64,000 bases of DNA from an uncultured Bacteroidota bacterium (GCA_937901965.1 CALGSW010000007.1:62001-126000); one strand, 5' to 3'; shown: positions 49,333-59,666, counted from the first letter of the stretch. Notes: generated by a model from the sequence alone, not told the origin. Numbers and translations: made by a program.

Positions 49333-52300
49333 ATGAAACAAACACTTAAGAAATTTGCCATGGTGGCCATGAGTATGTTTGTTGCCTTTGCAGCTTTTGC
49401 ACAGGTTACTACATCCTCAATGAGCGGAATTATTTCCGAGGCCGACGGAAGACCGGTAGTTGGTGCTACTGTAGTTGCCGTTCACACCCCTTCAGGCACC
49501 CAGTATTACTCTATTACCGATAACGCCGGTAACTACCGCATCCAAAACATGCGTGTTGGCGGTCCTTACGAAGTTGAGGTATCTTTCCTTGGTTTCGGTT
49601 CTGTAAAGAGTGGAAACATTTTTCTGAAACTGGGGGAGAACTTTGTTCAAAATGCAGTTCTTTCTGAAGAGGCTGTAAGTCTGAGCGAAGTAATTGTCTC
49701 TGCAGGAGTTAATCCTATTCTTAACAGTGACAGAACAGGTGCTTCCATGAACATAAGCACCAGAGAGATCAACACACTTCCTTCAATAAGCAGAAGTATT
49801 ACAGACTTTACCAAACTCACTCCTCAGGCTAACGGTACATCGTTTGCCGGACGTGACGGTCGTTTTAATACTGTGACTATTGACGGTGCTGCATTTAACA
49901 ATAACTTTGGTCTTTCAAGCAATGCACTTCCGGGCGGTACAGCTCAGCCTGTATCACTTGACGCTATCGCTGAAGTATCGGTAAACATCGCTCCTTATGA
50001 TGTACGCCAGTCTCAGTTTACAGGTGCTGCTATCAATGCAGTTACAAAATCCGGTGATAACAACTGGAAAGCATCCGTATATAGCTACCTCAGACCTAAA
50101 TCATTCAATGGTGAGAAAGTTGGAGAGTCAATTGTAAAAGGTGCACGTGACAGAGAGTCTCAGATGTACGGTATCACAGTGGGTGGTCCTATCATTAAAA
50201 ACAAACTCTTCTTCTTTGTAAGCGGCGAGTATGAAAAAGAGTCATCACCAAGCGGTGCATGGGAACCAAGTACAAACGGTGTTCCAGACCTTACAAACAG
50301 AATTTCACGTACTACTGTTGCAGATCTTGAGAGAGCTAAAACTCACCTGATGAATACTTACGGATATGATCCGGGTGAATATCAGAACTTTTCTGCTTTC
50401 CCTTCTCAGAACTACAAGATTCTTGCAAGAATTGACTGGAATATCTCAAGAAACCACAAGTTTGTTGCAAGATACAACAGACTTAGAAATACATCTACCA
50501 ACCTCACAAATGCAACATCAGGACCTCCTTCGGTTCCAAGATCAAACTACAGCAGGGTTGGTGAAAAATCAATTTCGTTCTCAAATGCTTTCTACGGAAA
50601 TGAAAATGCAATTGATGCATTCGCAGCTGAGTTGAACAGTACATTCGGATCAAAGTTTGCCAACAAACTTCTTGTTTCTTATACTGCAACAACTGATCCA
50701 AGAAGAACTTCAAACAGTGACCTGTTCCCGTTCGTAGACATCTATAAAGATGGCGATCCTTACATGTCATTCGGTTATGAGCTTTTCACATATAAAAATC
50801 AGGTTCTCAACAACACATTCACTGTTACTGATAACCTTTCAATAAACCTTGACAAACACACTATCACAGCAGGTCTGTCATACAGCAACATCTATGTAAA
50901 TAACTCTTATATCCGTGAAGGGACAAGCTACTACAGATATGCTTCTCTTGACGACTTCATCAACAATGCCAAGCCAACCGGATTTGGTGTTACTTACGGA
51001 TACGAAGGACAAGACATCAAAGGTGTTGAAATGAGTTTCGGTCTTGGTAGTGCTTATATTCAGGATGAGTGGCAGATTGATCCTAAGTTTAAATTAACTT
51101 ATGGTATCCGTGCTGAGCTTCCTATGTACCACAATAAACTTATTGACAATCCTGCAGTAGGCGCTCTTGATTTCAACGGATATAAGATGAATCTTGGTGA
51201 GTGGCCGGACAGCAAAGTTCAGATCAACCCTAGAATTGGATTTAACTGGGACGTAAAAGGTGACAGAAGTATACAACTTCGCGGAGGTACAGGTATCTTC
51301 TCCGGAGTGCTTCCTTTTGTATGGTTTACTAACCAGCCAACTGCTTCAGGTACTGTACAAAGCCCTGAAATAGGTATAACTGGAACCAACCTTCCTGCTG
51401 ACTTCAGATTTAACCCTGATTTCAAAGCACAGGTTGCAAAATATCCATCTCTATTCCCTTCAACATTGAGCACTACACTTGCCAGTGGAGCTGCTCTGGC
51501 TGAAGTAAGCAAAGATTTCAAGATGCCGCAAATTTGGAGGTCAAATCTTGCCGGTGACTTTGAACTTCCTGGTAATATGATTCTTACTATTGAAGCACTT
51601 TACTCAAAGGATATAAATGCAATTGTTCAGAAGAACGTGAATCTTCCAAATGCACAGAATGTATTTATGGGTGTAGACGGTCGTCCACGCTGGACTAATA
51701 AGGCTATTAACAGCAAGGTCTCTTCTGCAATGGTTCTTGATAACACAAACAAGGGTTATCAGGCTTTCTTTACAGCGCAGTTGATCAAAAACTTTGAGTA
51801 TGGATTCTCAGGTATGCTTGCTTACACTTACAATGTGGCAAAAGACGTTACCTCAAATCCTGGCTCTTCGGCCAACTCAGCATGGACAAGTAACCTTGAC
51901 GCATTCAGCCTTAACCATCCTGCACTTGGATACTCAAGCTTCTCTGTTCCTCACAGAGTTGTAGGATCACTTTCATACAGAATTGAGTATGCAAGACATC
52001 TTGCAACAACAATCTCAGTTTATTATAATGGTGCAGCTTCAGGAAGATCATCAGTGGCTTACTCAAATGATATGAATGGTGATGGCTCTGCTTCAGACCT
52101 TATCTACATACCTAACCACAAAGACGAAATCAATTTTGTTGATGTACCTGGTAAAATGACAGCAGCACAGCAGGCAGACAAATTCATGGAGTACGTTAAA
52201 GGTGACAAATACCTAAGCAAACACATGGGTGAATATGCAGGCAGATTTGGATATGTAAATCCATGGAGAAACCGCTGGGACGTAAAAGTTCTTCAGGATG

Positions 52301-52593
52301 TATTTGCTGACTTTGGAACAGACAGAAGATACACACTTCAGGTTTCACTTGATATAGTAAATGCTGCTAACCTGCTTAGCAAGAACTGGGGTCTTTACAA
52401 GAAATCTGGTTTGGCAAATAACTATGATGTAATTATGCCTCTGACTTACAAAGGTGTAAATCATATGGGCCAGCCTACATACACTTTGAACGCTTCAGAT
52501 TTAGCTAACTTCGACGCTAAAAACCAGTTAATCAATCAGGTTACTACAGGAAGTACCTGGGGAATGCAACTAGGTCTTCGTCTGTTGTTCTAG
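49333..52593 (+). CDS. TonB-dependent receptor, Oar-like, with carboxypeptidase-like N-terminal domain
   Basis: 1086 residues. A signal peptide (about 1-24, ending AFAAFAQ) leads into a carboxypeptidase-like regulatory domain (TSSMSGIISEADGRPVVGATVV to about 110), a plug domain (about 125-235, with RDGRFNTVTIDGAAFNNNFG), and a 22-strand-type barrel ending in LGLRLLF with the terminal aromatic. The plug and barrel resemble Oar proteins rather than SusC; no SusD partner follows. The substrate is unknown. Its regular codon use (frequent CTT/CTC, GGT, CCT) and strong promoter suggest high expression. A terminator follows. Confidence 0.93.
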   Translation: MKQTLKKFAMVAMSMFVAFAAFAQVTTSSMSGIISEADGRPVVGATVVAVHTPSGTQYYSITDNAGNYRIQNMRVGGPYEVEVSFLGFGSVKSGNIFLKLGENFVQNAVLSEEAVSLSEVIVSAGVNPILNSDRTGASMNISTREINTLPSISRSITDFTKLTPQANGTSFAGRDGRFNTVTIDGAAFNNNFGLSSNALPGGTAQPVSLDAIAEVSVNIAPYDVRQSQFTGAAINAVTKSGDNNWKASVYSYLRPKSFNGEKVGESIVKGARDRESQMYGITVGGPIIKNKLFFFVSGEYEKESSPSGAWEPSTNGVPDLTNRISRTTVADLERAKTHLMNTYGYDPGEYQNFSAFPSQNYKILARIDWNISRNHKFVARYNRLRNTSTNLTNATSGPPSVPRSNYSRVGEKSISFSNAFYGNENAIDAFAAELNSTFGSKFANKLLVSYTATTDPRRTSNSDLFPFVDIYKDGDPYMSFGYELFTYKNQVLNNTFTVTDNLSINLDKHTITAGLSYSNIYVNNSYIREGTSYYRYASLDDFINNAKPTGFGVTYGYEGQDIKGVEMSFGLGSAYIQDEWQIDPKFKLTYGIRAELPMYHNKLIDNPAVGALDFNGYKMNLGEWPDSKVQINPRIGFNWDVKGDRSIQLRGGTGIFSGVLPFVWFTNQPTASGTVQSPEIGITGTNLPADFRFNPDFKAQVAKYPSLFPSTLSTTLASGAALAEVSKDFKMPQIWRSNLAGDFELPGNMILTIEALYSKDINAIVQKNVNLPNAQNVFMGVDGRPRWTNKAINSKVSSAMVLDNTNKGYQAFFTAQLIKNFEYGFSGMLAYTYNVAKDVTSNPGSSANSAWTSNLDAFSLNHPALGYSSFSVPHRVVGSLSYRIEYARHLATTISVYYNGAASGRSSVAYSNDMNGDGSASDLIYIPNHKDEINFVDVPGKMTAAQQADKFMEYVKGDKYLSKHMGEYAGRFGYVNPWRNRWDVKVLQDVFADFGTDRRYTLQVSLDIVNAANLLSKNWGLYKKSGLANNYDVIMPLTYKGVNHMGQPTYTLNASDLANFDAKNQLINQVTTGSTWGMQLGLRLLF

Positions 52594-52615
52594 TATTTTA
52601 CTTAAATTGTTTTCT

Positions 52616-52650
52616 GTGGAGCTCTCATTATGTGGGAGCTCCACTTTTTT
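52616..52650 (+). terminator. Intrinsic terminator of the TonB-dependent receptor gene
   Basis: GTGGAGCTC (52616-52624) pairs with GAGCTCCAC (52636-52644) over nine bases, followed by TTTTTT. Confidence 0.9.
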
Positions 52651-52667
52651 ATTGGCTATAATTTTAC

Positions 52668-52675
52668 TAACTTTG
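52668..52675 (+). promoter_or_regulatory. -7 promoter element of the yraN-pheS operon
   Basis: TAACTTTG, 25 bases before the yraN ATG at 52701. Five genes with gaps of 6-18 bases follow. Confidence 0.5.
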
Positions 52676-52700
52676 TTTAGAAGCGTGAGAAAGAGAGTTT

Positions 52701-53063
52701 ATGGTATCAAAACTGGAGAAGGGTAGGCGAGGTGAAAGAGAGGCTGAAATGTTTCTGATCAACAGAGGATTGAGGACGCTTGAGTGTAACTGGAGGTGCA
52801 GCCACAAAGAGATTGATTTGATAATGGAGGAGGGTGAAATTATCCATTTTGTGGAGGTCAGAACGCTTACAACCCCTGCGTTGATAAAGCCATATGAAAC
52901 AATCGGTTTAGGAAAACAGAGAAATCTGATAAAGGCAGCATCATCCTATCTGGCAAAAAAGAGGATCAGCAAGGAGGTGTCGTTTGATATTGTTTCTGTA
53001 TTGTTTGATAATGGACGTGCAGAAATTGAGTACTTTCAGAATGCATTCTCTCCAAGATGGTAA
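52701..53063 (+). CDS. yraN: YraN family (UPF0102) endonuclease-like protein
   Basis: 120 residues. The GRRGEREAEMFLINRG start, NWRCSHKEIDLIMEE and IHFVEVRTL carry the E, D and ExK-like (here EVR) residues of the PD-(D/E)xK fold seen in UPF0102 proteins. The usual EVK lysine is replaced by Arg. A nuclease role in DNA processing is suspected for the family but not established. First gene of a plus-strand operon that continues with manC 18 bases later. Confidence 0.9.
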   Translation: MVSKLEKGRRGEREAEMFLINRGLRTLECNWRCSHKEIDLIMEEGEIIHFVEVRTLTTPALIKPYETIGLGKQRNLIKAASSYLAKKRISKEVSFDIVSVLFDNGRAEIEYFQNAFSPRW

Positions 53064-53081
53064 GATTTTAAAGTCAAGATA

Positions 53082-54176
53082 ATGAACAAGAATAACTATT
53101 GTATAATTATGGCCGGCGGAATAGGAAGCAGATTCTGGCCGGTGAGCAGAAACTCAAAGCCCAAACAATTTCTTGATATTCTTGGCGTAGGTAAATCATT
53201 CCTGCAGCAGACATTTGAGAGGTTCTCCCATATAATAAAGGAGGAGAATATAATTGTAGTAACCTCTGTACAGTATAAAGAACTTATAATGCAGCAACTT
53301 CCGGGCATTAATCCGGACAATGTATTACTTGAACCATACAGGAGAAATACAGCTCCGTGTCTGGCTTATGCAACTTATAAACTGCTTCAGAAAAATCCGG
53401 CAGCTACAGTGGTTGTTGCTCCAAGTGACCACCTGATTGTGGGTGAAAAATTGTTTCTTGAAACAATTGAAAGCGCACTTGAATACGCAAGTGGCCACAA
53501 TGTACTGCTCACACTAGGAATAAATCCAACCAGGCCGGAGACCGCATACGGATATATTCAGGCAAATAAATCGGAAGAGGTAAAAATTGGAAATAAACCG
53601 GCATATATGGTTAAAACGTTTACAGAAAAGCCTAATGCCCAGCTTGCCGATGTATTTGTAAAATCGGGAGAGTTTTTATGGAATTCCGGAATATTTATCT
53701 GGAATATTCAGACCATACAAAAAGAGATGGAGCTACATCAGGCAGGTATTGCTTCAATGTTCAGCAAAGGAAAGGGGGTATACTTCACTCCGTCTGAAGC
53801 AGATTTTATCAAATCTGTTTATGAAGATTGTACAAGTATTTCCATTGACTATGGTATAATGGAGAAGACGGAGAAAGCAATTGTTTATCCTGCTTCATTC
53901 GGATGGTCTGATCTTGGAACCTGGGAGGCTCTTTATTCTGAGGCAATCAGAGATGAAAACGGTAACCATGTAGTAGGAGAAGAGACTTTGGTTTCAGAGG
54001 TTAAGGAGAGTATTGTGATGACTCAGGAGAAAAATAAACTGGTTGTGGTTAAGGGGTTGCAGAATTACATGGTGATTAATACGGATGATGTTCTTCTCGT
54101 GTGTCCCAGAGATGAAGCAGCATTCAAAGGTGTTCTTACGGATCTCCCTTTGAACGAATTTATGAAATATCAATAA
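53082..54176 (+). CDS. manC: Mannose-1-phosphate guanylyltransferase
   Basis: 364 residues, the length of the pyrophosphorylase domain alone without a fused isomerase. The nucleotidyl-transferase signature is MAGGIGSRFWPVSRNSKPKQF at the N-terminus; VVAPSDHLI, KTFTEKPNAQ and WNSGIFIW follow, with the FGWSDLGTW metal-site region. It makes GDP-mannose from mannose-1-phosphate and GTP. GDP-mannose feeds Gmd and Fcl, whose genes lie 37 kb away. It is 9 bases before the deiminase gene. Confidence 0.95.
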   Translation: MNKNNYCIIMAGGIGSRFWPVSRNSKPKQFLDILGVGKSFLQQTFERFSHIIKEENIIVVTSVQYKELIMQQLPGINPDNVLLEPYRRNTAPCLAYATYKLLQKNPAATVVVAPSDHLIVGEKLFLETIESALEYASGHNVLLTLGINPTRPETAYGYIQANKSEEVKIGNKPAYMVKTFTEKPNAQLADVFVKSGEFLWNSGIFIWNIQTIQKEMELHQAGIASMFSKGKGVYFTPSEADFIKSVYEDCTSISIDYGIMEKTEKAIVYPASFGWSDLGTWEALYSEAIRDENGNHVVGEETLVSEVKESIVMTQEKNKLVVVKGLQNYMVINTDDVLLVCPRDEAAFKGVLTDLPLNEFMKYQ

Positions 54177-54185
54177 TATATATAT

Positions 54186-55463
54186 ATGGCAAGCGCACCA
54201 TTAACAATTGAAGTTCAATCAGAGATTGGTAAACTGGAGGCAGTTCTGCTCCATTCACCCGGGGCAGAGGTTGAAAACATGACTCCCAGAAACGCACAGA
54301 GAGCTTTGTACAGTGATATATTAAACCTCTCAATTGCTCAGAAAGAGTATGAGCAGGTTTCAGGTGTATTAAATAAGGTTGCAAAGACTTATCAGGTGAG
54401 GGAGCTCTTGATAAAGATCCTGGATAACCATGCAGAGAGGGAGACTTTGATAGGCAAGATATGTGTTACAGAGAATGTAACGGACTATTTTGAATATCTG
54501 ATGGATATGTCTTCAAAAAACCTTGCGGCGGTTCTTATTGAGGGCCTTCCGGCTAAGATCAATACTCTCACCTCATATCTTAAGGATGATTATTATGCAT
54601 TATTACCACTATATAACTTCTATTTTACAAGAGATGCCTCTGTATCAATAGGAAACAGGGCACTTATCTGTAAAATGGCAAGTAAAGTAAGGATGAGAGA
54701 GTCTCTTATTACAGAGGCTATTTTCAGAAACCCTCGTTTTTTTGACTGTAACCTTTTAAATGCACATGAATTTCAGCCGGGTAATGATGAAATTTTCATG
54801 GAGGGGGGAGATATTCTTATTGCAAGAGAGGATATTCTCATTATTGGAAATGGCATGAGAACCAGTAGTCAGGGTATTGATCAGCTGATAAACAGACTGT
54901 GCCGCTCTACAAATCAGGATAAGTGGCATGTAATTGTTCAACAGTTGCCTGATTCCCCTGAATCTTTTATCCATCTTGATATGGTTTTCACTTTACTGGA
55001 TGTTGATAAGGCAATGGTATTTGAACCACTTATACTCAACGATAATCAGTATCAGACTGTTCACATGACAATTGAGGGGGGGAAAGTGACAAAAATCAAG
55101 ACTGTAAACAATATATTGTCAGTACTTAAGAAATTGGGAATGGAGCTTGAACCTGTAATTTGCGGTGGAAATGCCGATGAATGGAATCAGGAGAGGGAGC
55201 AGTGGCACAGCGGTGCTAATTTCTTTGCATTTGCCCCGGGAAAGGTTATGTCATATGCAAGAAACATTCACACACTTAATGAATTGAGTAAGTTGGATTA
55301 TGAAATAATACCTGCATGGGATATTGTAAATGGTAAAAAAGACCTTTCAAAGACAGGACAATGTGTGGTTACTATAGATGGATCTGAACTTCCCCGTGGC
55401 GGAGGTGGAGCACGATGCATGACAATGCCTTTGAGAAGACAATCGGTTAACTGGCCCAAATAA
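54186..55463 (+). CDS. arcA: Arginine deiminase
   Basis: 425 residues. The three arginine deiminase signatures are present: YNFYFTRDASV (Asp binding the guanidino group), FIHLDMVFTLLD (catalytic His), and the Cys loop LPRGGGGARCMTMPLRR at the C-terminus. It hydrolyses arginine to citrulline and ammonia. No ornithine transcarbamylase or carbamate kinase gene is nearby, so the classical ADI energy pathway is not evident; the CtlX-like hydrolase at 36.2 kb may take the citrulline onward. Other deiminase-superfamily substrates are less likely given the motif match. Confidence 0.9.
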   Translation: MASAPLTIEVQSEIGKLEAVLLHSPGAEVENMTPRNAQRALYSDILNLSIAQKEYEQVSGVLNKVAKTYQVRELLIKILDNHAERETLIGKICVTENVTDYFEYLMDMSSKNLAAVLIEGLPAKINTLTSYLKDDYYALLPLYNFYFTRDASVSIGNRALICKMASKVRMRESLITEAIFRNPRFFDCNLLNAHEFQPGNDEIFMEGGDILIAREDILIIGNGMRTSSQGIDQLINRLCRSTNQDKWHVIVQQLPDSPESFIHLDMVFTLLDVDKAMVFEPLILNDNQYQTVHMTIEGGKVTKIKTVNNILSVLKKLGMELEPVICGGNADEWNQEREQWHSGANFFAFAPGKVMSYARNIHTLNELSKLDYEIIPAWDIVNGKKDLSKTGQCVVTIDGSELPRGGGGARCMTMPLRRQSVNWPK

Positions 55464-55469
55464 TATCAA

Positions 55470-58400
55470 ATGATGAAAAAATATCTGCTTCTGCTGTTAT
55501 CTGTAATAACAGCCATTGTCGCCGATGCGCAAACTATCCATTTTGCTTCTCGCCCCTCATTATCCCCAGATGGTTCTGAGATACTCTTTGCCTGGTCAGG
55601 CGATATTTTCAGAGTACCGGCTAAGGGAGGTTTGGCTCTGAGAATGATTTCTATGGATGGGAACGAATCATCTCCCATTGTATCTCCTGACGGAAAATAT
55701 CTTGCCTTTGCTTCGAATGAGACTGGCAATAACAATGTCTACATAACGCCATTGAACGGTGGTCCTGTAGTTCAGCTTACCTTTCACGATGGATCCGATA
55801 TTCCGGTTTCATGGTCTGCTGATTCAAAGAGGATATATTTTGAATCAAACAGATACAACTCGGTTAGTATTTATGCAGTTTCAGTAGAGGGAGGAACACC
55901 TGTCAGATTATTTGACAATTATTTTAATACCGTTGCTTCATTAGTTGAGAATCCGGTAACAGGTGATTATTATTTTACAGAATCAGCAGAGAGCTACAGA
56001 TTTGCTACAAGAAGAGGTTACAAAGGAGAGCATAATGCAAATATTATCTCATGGAATCCGGTTAAAAAAGAGTATAAAGAGGTGACAACCTGGCTTGGCA
56101 AGGATCAGTGGCCTATGGTAGACAACCTGGGGAATCTCTATTATGTGTCGGATGAAAGAGGTGGCAACGATAACATAGTAAAGCAGGATGGTGACAAGAG
56201 GATATTTTTGACAAATTTTAATGAATCTGTTCAATATCCCTCAATCAGCAGAGATGGTTCAAAGATTGTTTTTCTGAAAGGGTATCAGATTAGTATTATT
56301 GATGTAAAGAGTGGAACTGTCTCTAAGCCGGAGATTAGGATTGCAGACTCGAAAAAGATTAATGATCAGAGTTTTAAGATTGAGGTGCCGGACGATGCGG
56401 CTGTGTCACCGGATGGAAAAAAATTGGCATTTTCATTCAGGGGGCTATTGTTTGTTAGTGATGCCAAGGGTCAGTTTGTAAAGAGGGTTGAAACGCGTGA
56501 TAATGAAAGGGTATCTGAGGTTTTGTGGGCTAAGGACAACAAAACATTATACTATACCAGAACAAACAACGGGTATTATAATATTTTCAAAAGGAGGGCA
56601 GATTCTACCTCTTCTGAGAGGGCTGTTTTTGAAATTGAAGAGGGTGTAAGGAGTTTGACTCTATCACCAAAGTGTGACAAAATTGCTTTTGTCAGCGGTA
56701 AAAAGAGTTTAATGATTCTTGACCTTGAAAAAGAGAAAACTGAAAAAATTGCTGAAAAAGAGTTCTGGGCTTACCAGGATTACAGCATAAACTTCTCTTC
56801 AGATCAGAAACATCTTGCTTTTACAGCAATGAATATGTTTGAAGAGGATGTATTTATCTACTCATTTGAGAACAGGAAGTTGATAAACTTAACAAATTCG
56901 GCTATAGCTGAAAGTGATCCTCTCTTTACACCTGACGGGAAATCTCTTTACTTGCTGGCGAACAGATTATCATCCTCTTATCCAAGAGGAGCGTCTCCTT
57001 CATTGTTCAAGGTACAACTGGAGAAGGTTCAGCAACCTTTGGAGGGCGAAGAGTATGATAAATTATTTGGAAGAAGTGCAGAAAAAAAGGACTCATCAGT
57101 GGTTGTAAACCAGAGCTACCTACAAAGAAGATATAGCCAGGTTATAAGAGGAGGCAGCCAGAATTCGCCATTTGTCTTCTCCTCTAAAGAGAAGAGTTGG
57201 CTACTTTTTGGTTCAAATCACGAAGGTTCGTCTGCTCTTTATATTCAGGAGCTTAAAGATTGGGATCAGAAACCACCAAAAAAGGTAAGCGGAATTTCTT
57301 CTGCAGGTAAATATATTACAAATGGTAAAGATCTCTTTGTACTTGGCCGTGGAGGACTTTTCAAAATTGATCCGGCAGGTGCATCGGCAACAAAAGTTGA
57401 AATTGAGGAGAATTTTACTAAGAGTATTACATCTGAGTTCGGACAAATGTTCTTTGAAGTGTGGGCTACATTGGAAGAGAATTTCTATGATGAGAAATTT
57501 CATGGTGTAAACTGGAAATCAAAGAGAGAGTATTATTCAAAATTTTTGCCTTATGCAGGTACAAGGGATGATGTAAGGACACTTATTAATGATATGCTTA
57601 ATGAGCTAAATTCATCTCATATGGGATTTAGTACGGCAGGTAAAGATGAGGAAACACCTGTAAAGAACAGCTCCATTACTACCGGGATTATGTTCAGTGA
57701 TAATGACCCATTTGTTGTTGACAGGATAGTATCGGGTTCACCGGCAGATTTTTCTGGTAATCCGGTTTCTTCAGGGCACAGGCTTGTTGCTGTAAATGGA
57801 GTTAGAGTAGACAGTAAAAAGAACAGAGAGAGTTACTTTGTCTCTCCTGCATCTCAAAAAGAGGTTGTGCTGAGATTCTCTCCTGACTCAAAACAGGGGT
57901 CATCTAATACTGAATACGATGTAAGACTTCATTCAACCAGCAGTTCTTCTTTAAGAAGCTTGCTCTACACAGAGTGGGAGGACTCAAACAGAGAGTATGT
58001 TGAAAAACAGTCACAGGGTAAGCTCGCATATGTACACATGAGAGACATGTCTGCAGGTTCTCTTGAAGGCTTCTTAATTGATATGAATACATATGCCGTA
58101 CATAAAGACGGCCTTATTCTTGATTTGAGGTTTAACAATGGCGGGAATGTTCATAATGAGGTAATAGAGTATCTGTCTCAAAAAAGACATTTTAACTGGA
58201 AATACAGGGAGGGGGCAATGACTACGCACCCTAATGTGACTCCCGGAGATAAACCTATTGTTGTTCTTATTAACGAGAGGAGCCTGAGTGATGCTGAGGT
58301 AACCTCAAATGGAATCAGGGAGCTCTCTATCGCAAAACTTATAGGAACTGAGACCTACAGATGGATTATTTTTACATCAGGAGCTTCGTTGGTTGACGGA

Positions 58401-58565
58401 TCGTTTGTAAGGTTACCTGCATGGGGATGTTATACTTTGGATGGAAAAAATCTGGAGGTTACAGGAGTAAAACCTGATATTAGTATTAAAAACACATTCA
58501 AAGACAGACTGGAGTCAAAAGATCCACAACTTGACAGGGCAATAAAAGAATTATTACCTTTGTAG
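55470..58565 (+). CDS. Tricorn-like S41 family peptidase, exported
   Basis: 1031 residues. The signal peptide (MMKKYLLLLLSVITAIVADAQ) is followed by two beta-propeller-like regions with repeated SPDGxxLAF motifs (about 25-300 and 310-540), a core region, a PDZ domain (about 720-800, GIMFSDNDPFVVDRIV) and the S41 protease domain. The candidate nucleophile serine is in NERSLSDAEVTSNGIRE near residue 934. Tricorn assembles into large rings that degrade peptides in the archaeal cytosol; the signal peptide puts this one in the periplasm. Start codons at 55470 and 55473 are both possible. Confidence 0.9.
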   Translation: MMKKYLLLLLSVITAIVADAQTIHFASRPSLSPDGSEILFAWSGDIFRVPAKGGLALRMISMDGNESSPIVSPDGKYLAFASNETGNNNVYITPLNGGPVVQLTFHDGSDIPVSWSADSKRIYFESNRYNSVSIYAVSVEGGTPVRLFDNYFNTVASLVENPVTGDYYFTESAESYRFATRRGYKGEHNANIISWNPVKKEYKEVTTWLGKDQWPMVDNLGNLYYVSDERGGNDNIVKQDGDKRIFLTNFNESVQYPSISRDGSKIVFLKGYQISIIDVKSGTVSKPEIRIADSKKINDQSFKIEVPDDAAVSPDGKKLAFSFRGLLFVSDAKGQFVKRVETRDNERVSEVLWAKDNKTLYYTRTNNGYYNIFKRRADSTSSERAVFEIEEGVRSLTLSPKCDKIAFVSGKKSLMILDLEKEKTEKIAEKEFWAYQDYSINFSSDQKHLAFTAMNMFEEDVFIYSFENRKLINLTNSAIAESDPLFTPDGKSLYLLANRLSSSYPRGASPSLFKVQLEKVQQPLEGEEYDKLFGRSAEKKDSSVVVNQSYLQRRYSQVIRGGSQNSPFVFSSKEKSWLLFGSNHEGSSALYIQELKDWDQKPPKKVSGISSAGKYITNGKDLFVLGRGGLFKIDPAGASATKVEIEENFTKSITSEFGQMFFEVWATLEENFYDEKFHGVNWKSKREYYSKFLPYAGTRDDVRTLINDMLNELNSSHMGFSTAGKDEETPVKNSSITTGIMFSDNDPFVVDRIVSGSPADFSGNPVSSGHRLVAVNGVRVDSKKNRESYFVSPASQKEVVLRFSPDSKQGSSNTEYDVRLHSTSSSSLRSLLYTEWEDSNREYVEKQSQGKLAYVHMRDMSAGSLEGFLIDMNTYAVHKDGLILDLRFNNGGNVHNEVIEYLSQKRHFNWKYREGAMTTHPNVTPGDKPIVVLINERSLSDAEVTSNGIRELSIAKLIGTETYRWIIFTSGASLVDGSFVRLPAWGCYTLDGKNLEVTGVKPDISIKNTFKDRLESKDPQLDRAIKELLPL

Positions 58566-58582
58566 CCTTGAAAATTTGAAAA

Positions 58583-59608
58583 ATGAGAGAAAAAATTGAA
58601 CAACTCCTCTCAGAGATAGAAAATCTTGCGGCTAAACGTGAGCAAGAGATTGAGGAGATAAGAATAAAATTGCTTGGAAAAAAGGGAACTATAACTCAGC
58701 TCTTTGATGAGTTTAGAAATGTTCTGCCTGAGCAAAAGAGAGAGCTGGGGCAGGTTCTCAACACTCTTAAGGTTGCTGCCGTTAATAAAATTGAGCAGCT
58801 AAGGGAGATGCTTGATGAGAGTATGGAGAGCGAAGCACCCGGTTTTGACCTTACAAAGCCTGGCGATTTGATGGAGACTGGTTCAAGACATCCTATATCG
58901 GTTACCAGAAGGGAGATACTCTCAATATTCAGCAAGTATGGTTATGAAGTGTCGGAAGGTCCGGAAATTGAGGATGACTGGCATGTTTTTGGAGCCTTGA
59001 ATTTTCCGCCTGAGCATCCCGCAAGAGATATGCAGGATACTTTCTTTATAACAGAGGGTGAAAATCCGGTTATTTTAAGGACCCATACAAGTTCTGTGCA
59101 GGTAAGGGCTATGGAGAAGATGCCACTGCCTATAAGAATTGTATGCCCGGGAAGAGTATTCAGAAATGAGGCTATATCAGCCAGGGCACACTGTATATTT
59201 CATCAGGTTGAAGGCCTTTATATTGATAAAAATGTTTCATTTGCAGACCTTAAACAGGCAGTGCTTCTTTTTGCCCGTGAAATGTTTGGCGAGAATGCCC
59301 AGATTAGATTGAGACCCTCATACTTCCCTTTCACAGAGCCTAGCGCAGAGGTTGACGTGAGTTGTAACATATGCGGAGGAAAGGGTTGCAATATTTGCAA
59401 AGGTACCGGTTGGTTGGAGATTATGGGTTGTGGAATGGTAGACCCAAATGTGCTTGAGGCAAACGGAATTGACAGTAAGGTATATAGCGGTTTTGCATTT
59501 GGAATGGGTGTAGAGAGAATAGCCATGTTAAAGTGGCAGGTTAAAGATTTGCGTCATTATTTTGAAAATGACCTTAGATTTTTAAAACAGTTTGAAACGG
59601 TTGTTTGA
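58583..59608 (+). CDS. pheS: Phenylalanine--tRNA ligase alpha subunit
   Basis: 341 residues, the usual PheS length. An N-terminal coiled coil (MREKIEQLLSEIENLAAKREQE) binds tRNA. The class II motifs follow: HPISVTRREILSIFSKYGYEV, the phenylalanine-site LRTHTSSVQVRAME, RVFRNEAISARAH, and FAFGMGVERIAMLKW (motif 3). It pairs with PheT to form an alpha2-beta2 enzyme; pheT is not in the window. Last protein gene before two tRNAs. Confidence 0.98.
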   Translation: MREKIEQLLSEIENLAAKREQEIEEIRIKLLGKKGTITQLFDEFRNVLPEQKRELGQVLNTLKVAAVNKIEQLREMLDESMESEAPGFDLTKPGDLMETGSRHPISVTRREILSIFSKYGYEVSEGPEIEDDWHVFGALNFPPEHPARDMQDTFFITEGENPVILRTHTSSVQVRAMEKMPLPIRIVCPGRVFRNEAISARAHCIFHQVEGLYIDKNVSFADLKQAVLLFAREMFGENAQIRLRPSYFPFTEPSAEVDVSCNICGGKGCNICKGTGWLEIMGCGMVDPNVLEANGIDSKVYSGFAFGMGVERIAMLKWQVKDLRHYFENDLRFLKQFETVV

Positions 59609-59635
59609 TAATTGAGACTGATGTTTGATAATTTT

Positions 59636-59666
59636 TTTGGAAGGAGAGAAAAAATTATTACTTTTG
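59636..59666 (+). promoter_or_regulatory. Promoter of tRNA-Gly
   Basis: TTTG (59636-59639), a 19-base spacer, and TACTTTTG (59659-59666), a full -33/-7 match 12 bases before the tRNA. The following CAGTCC also follows the promoter of the CAT tRNA at 31.39 kb. Confidence 0.75.
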
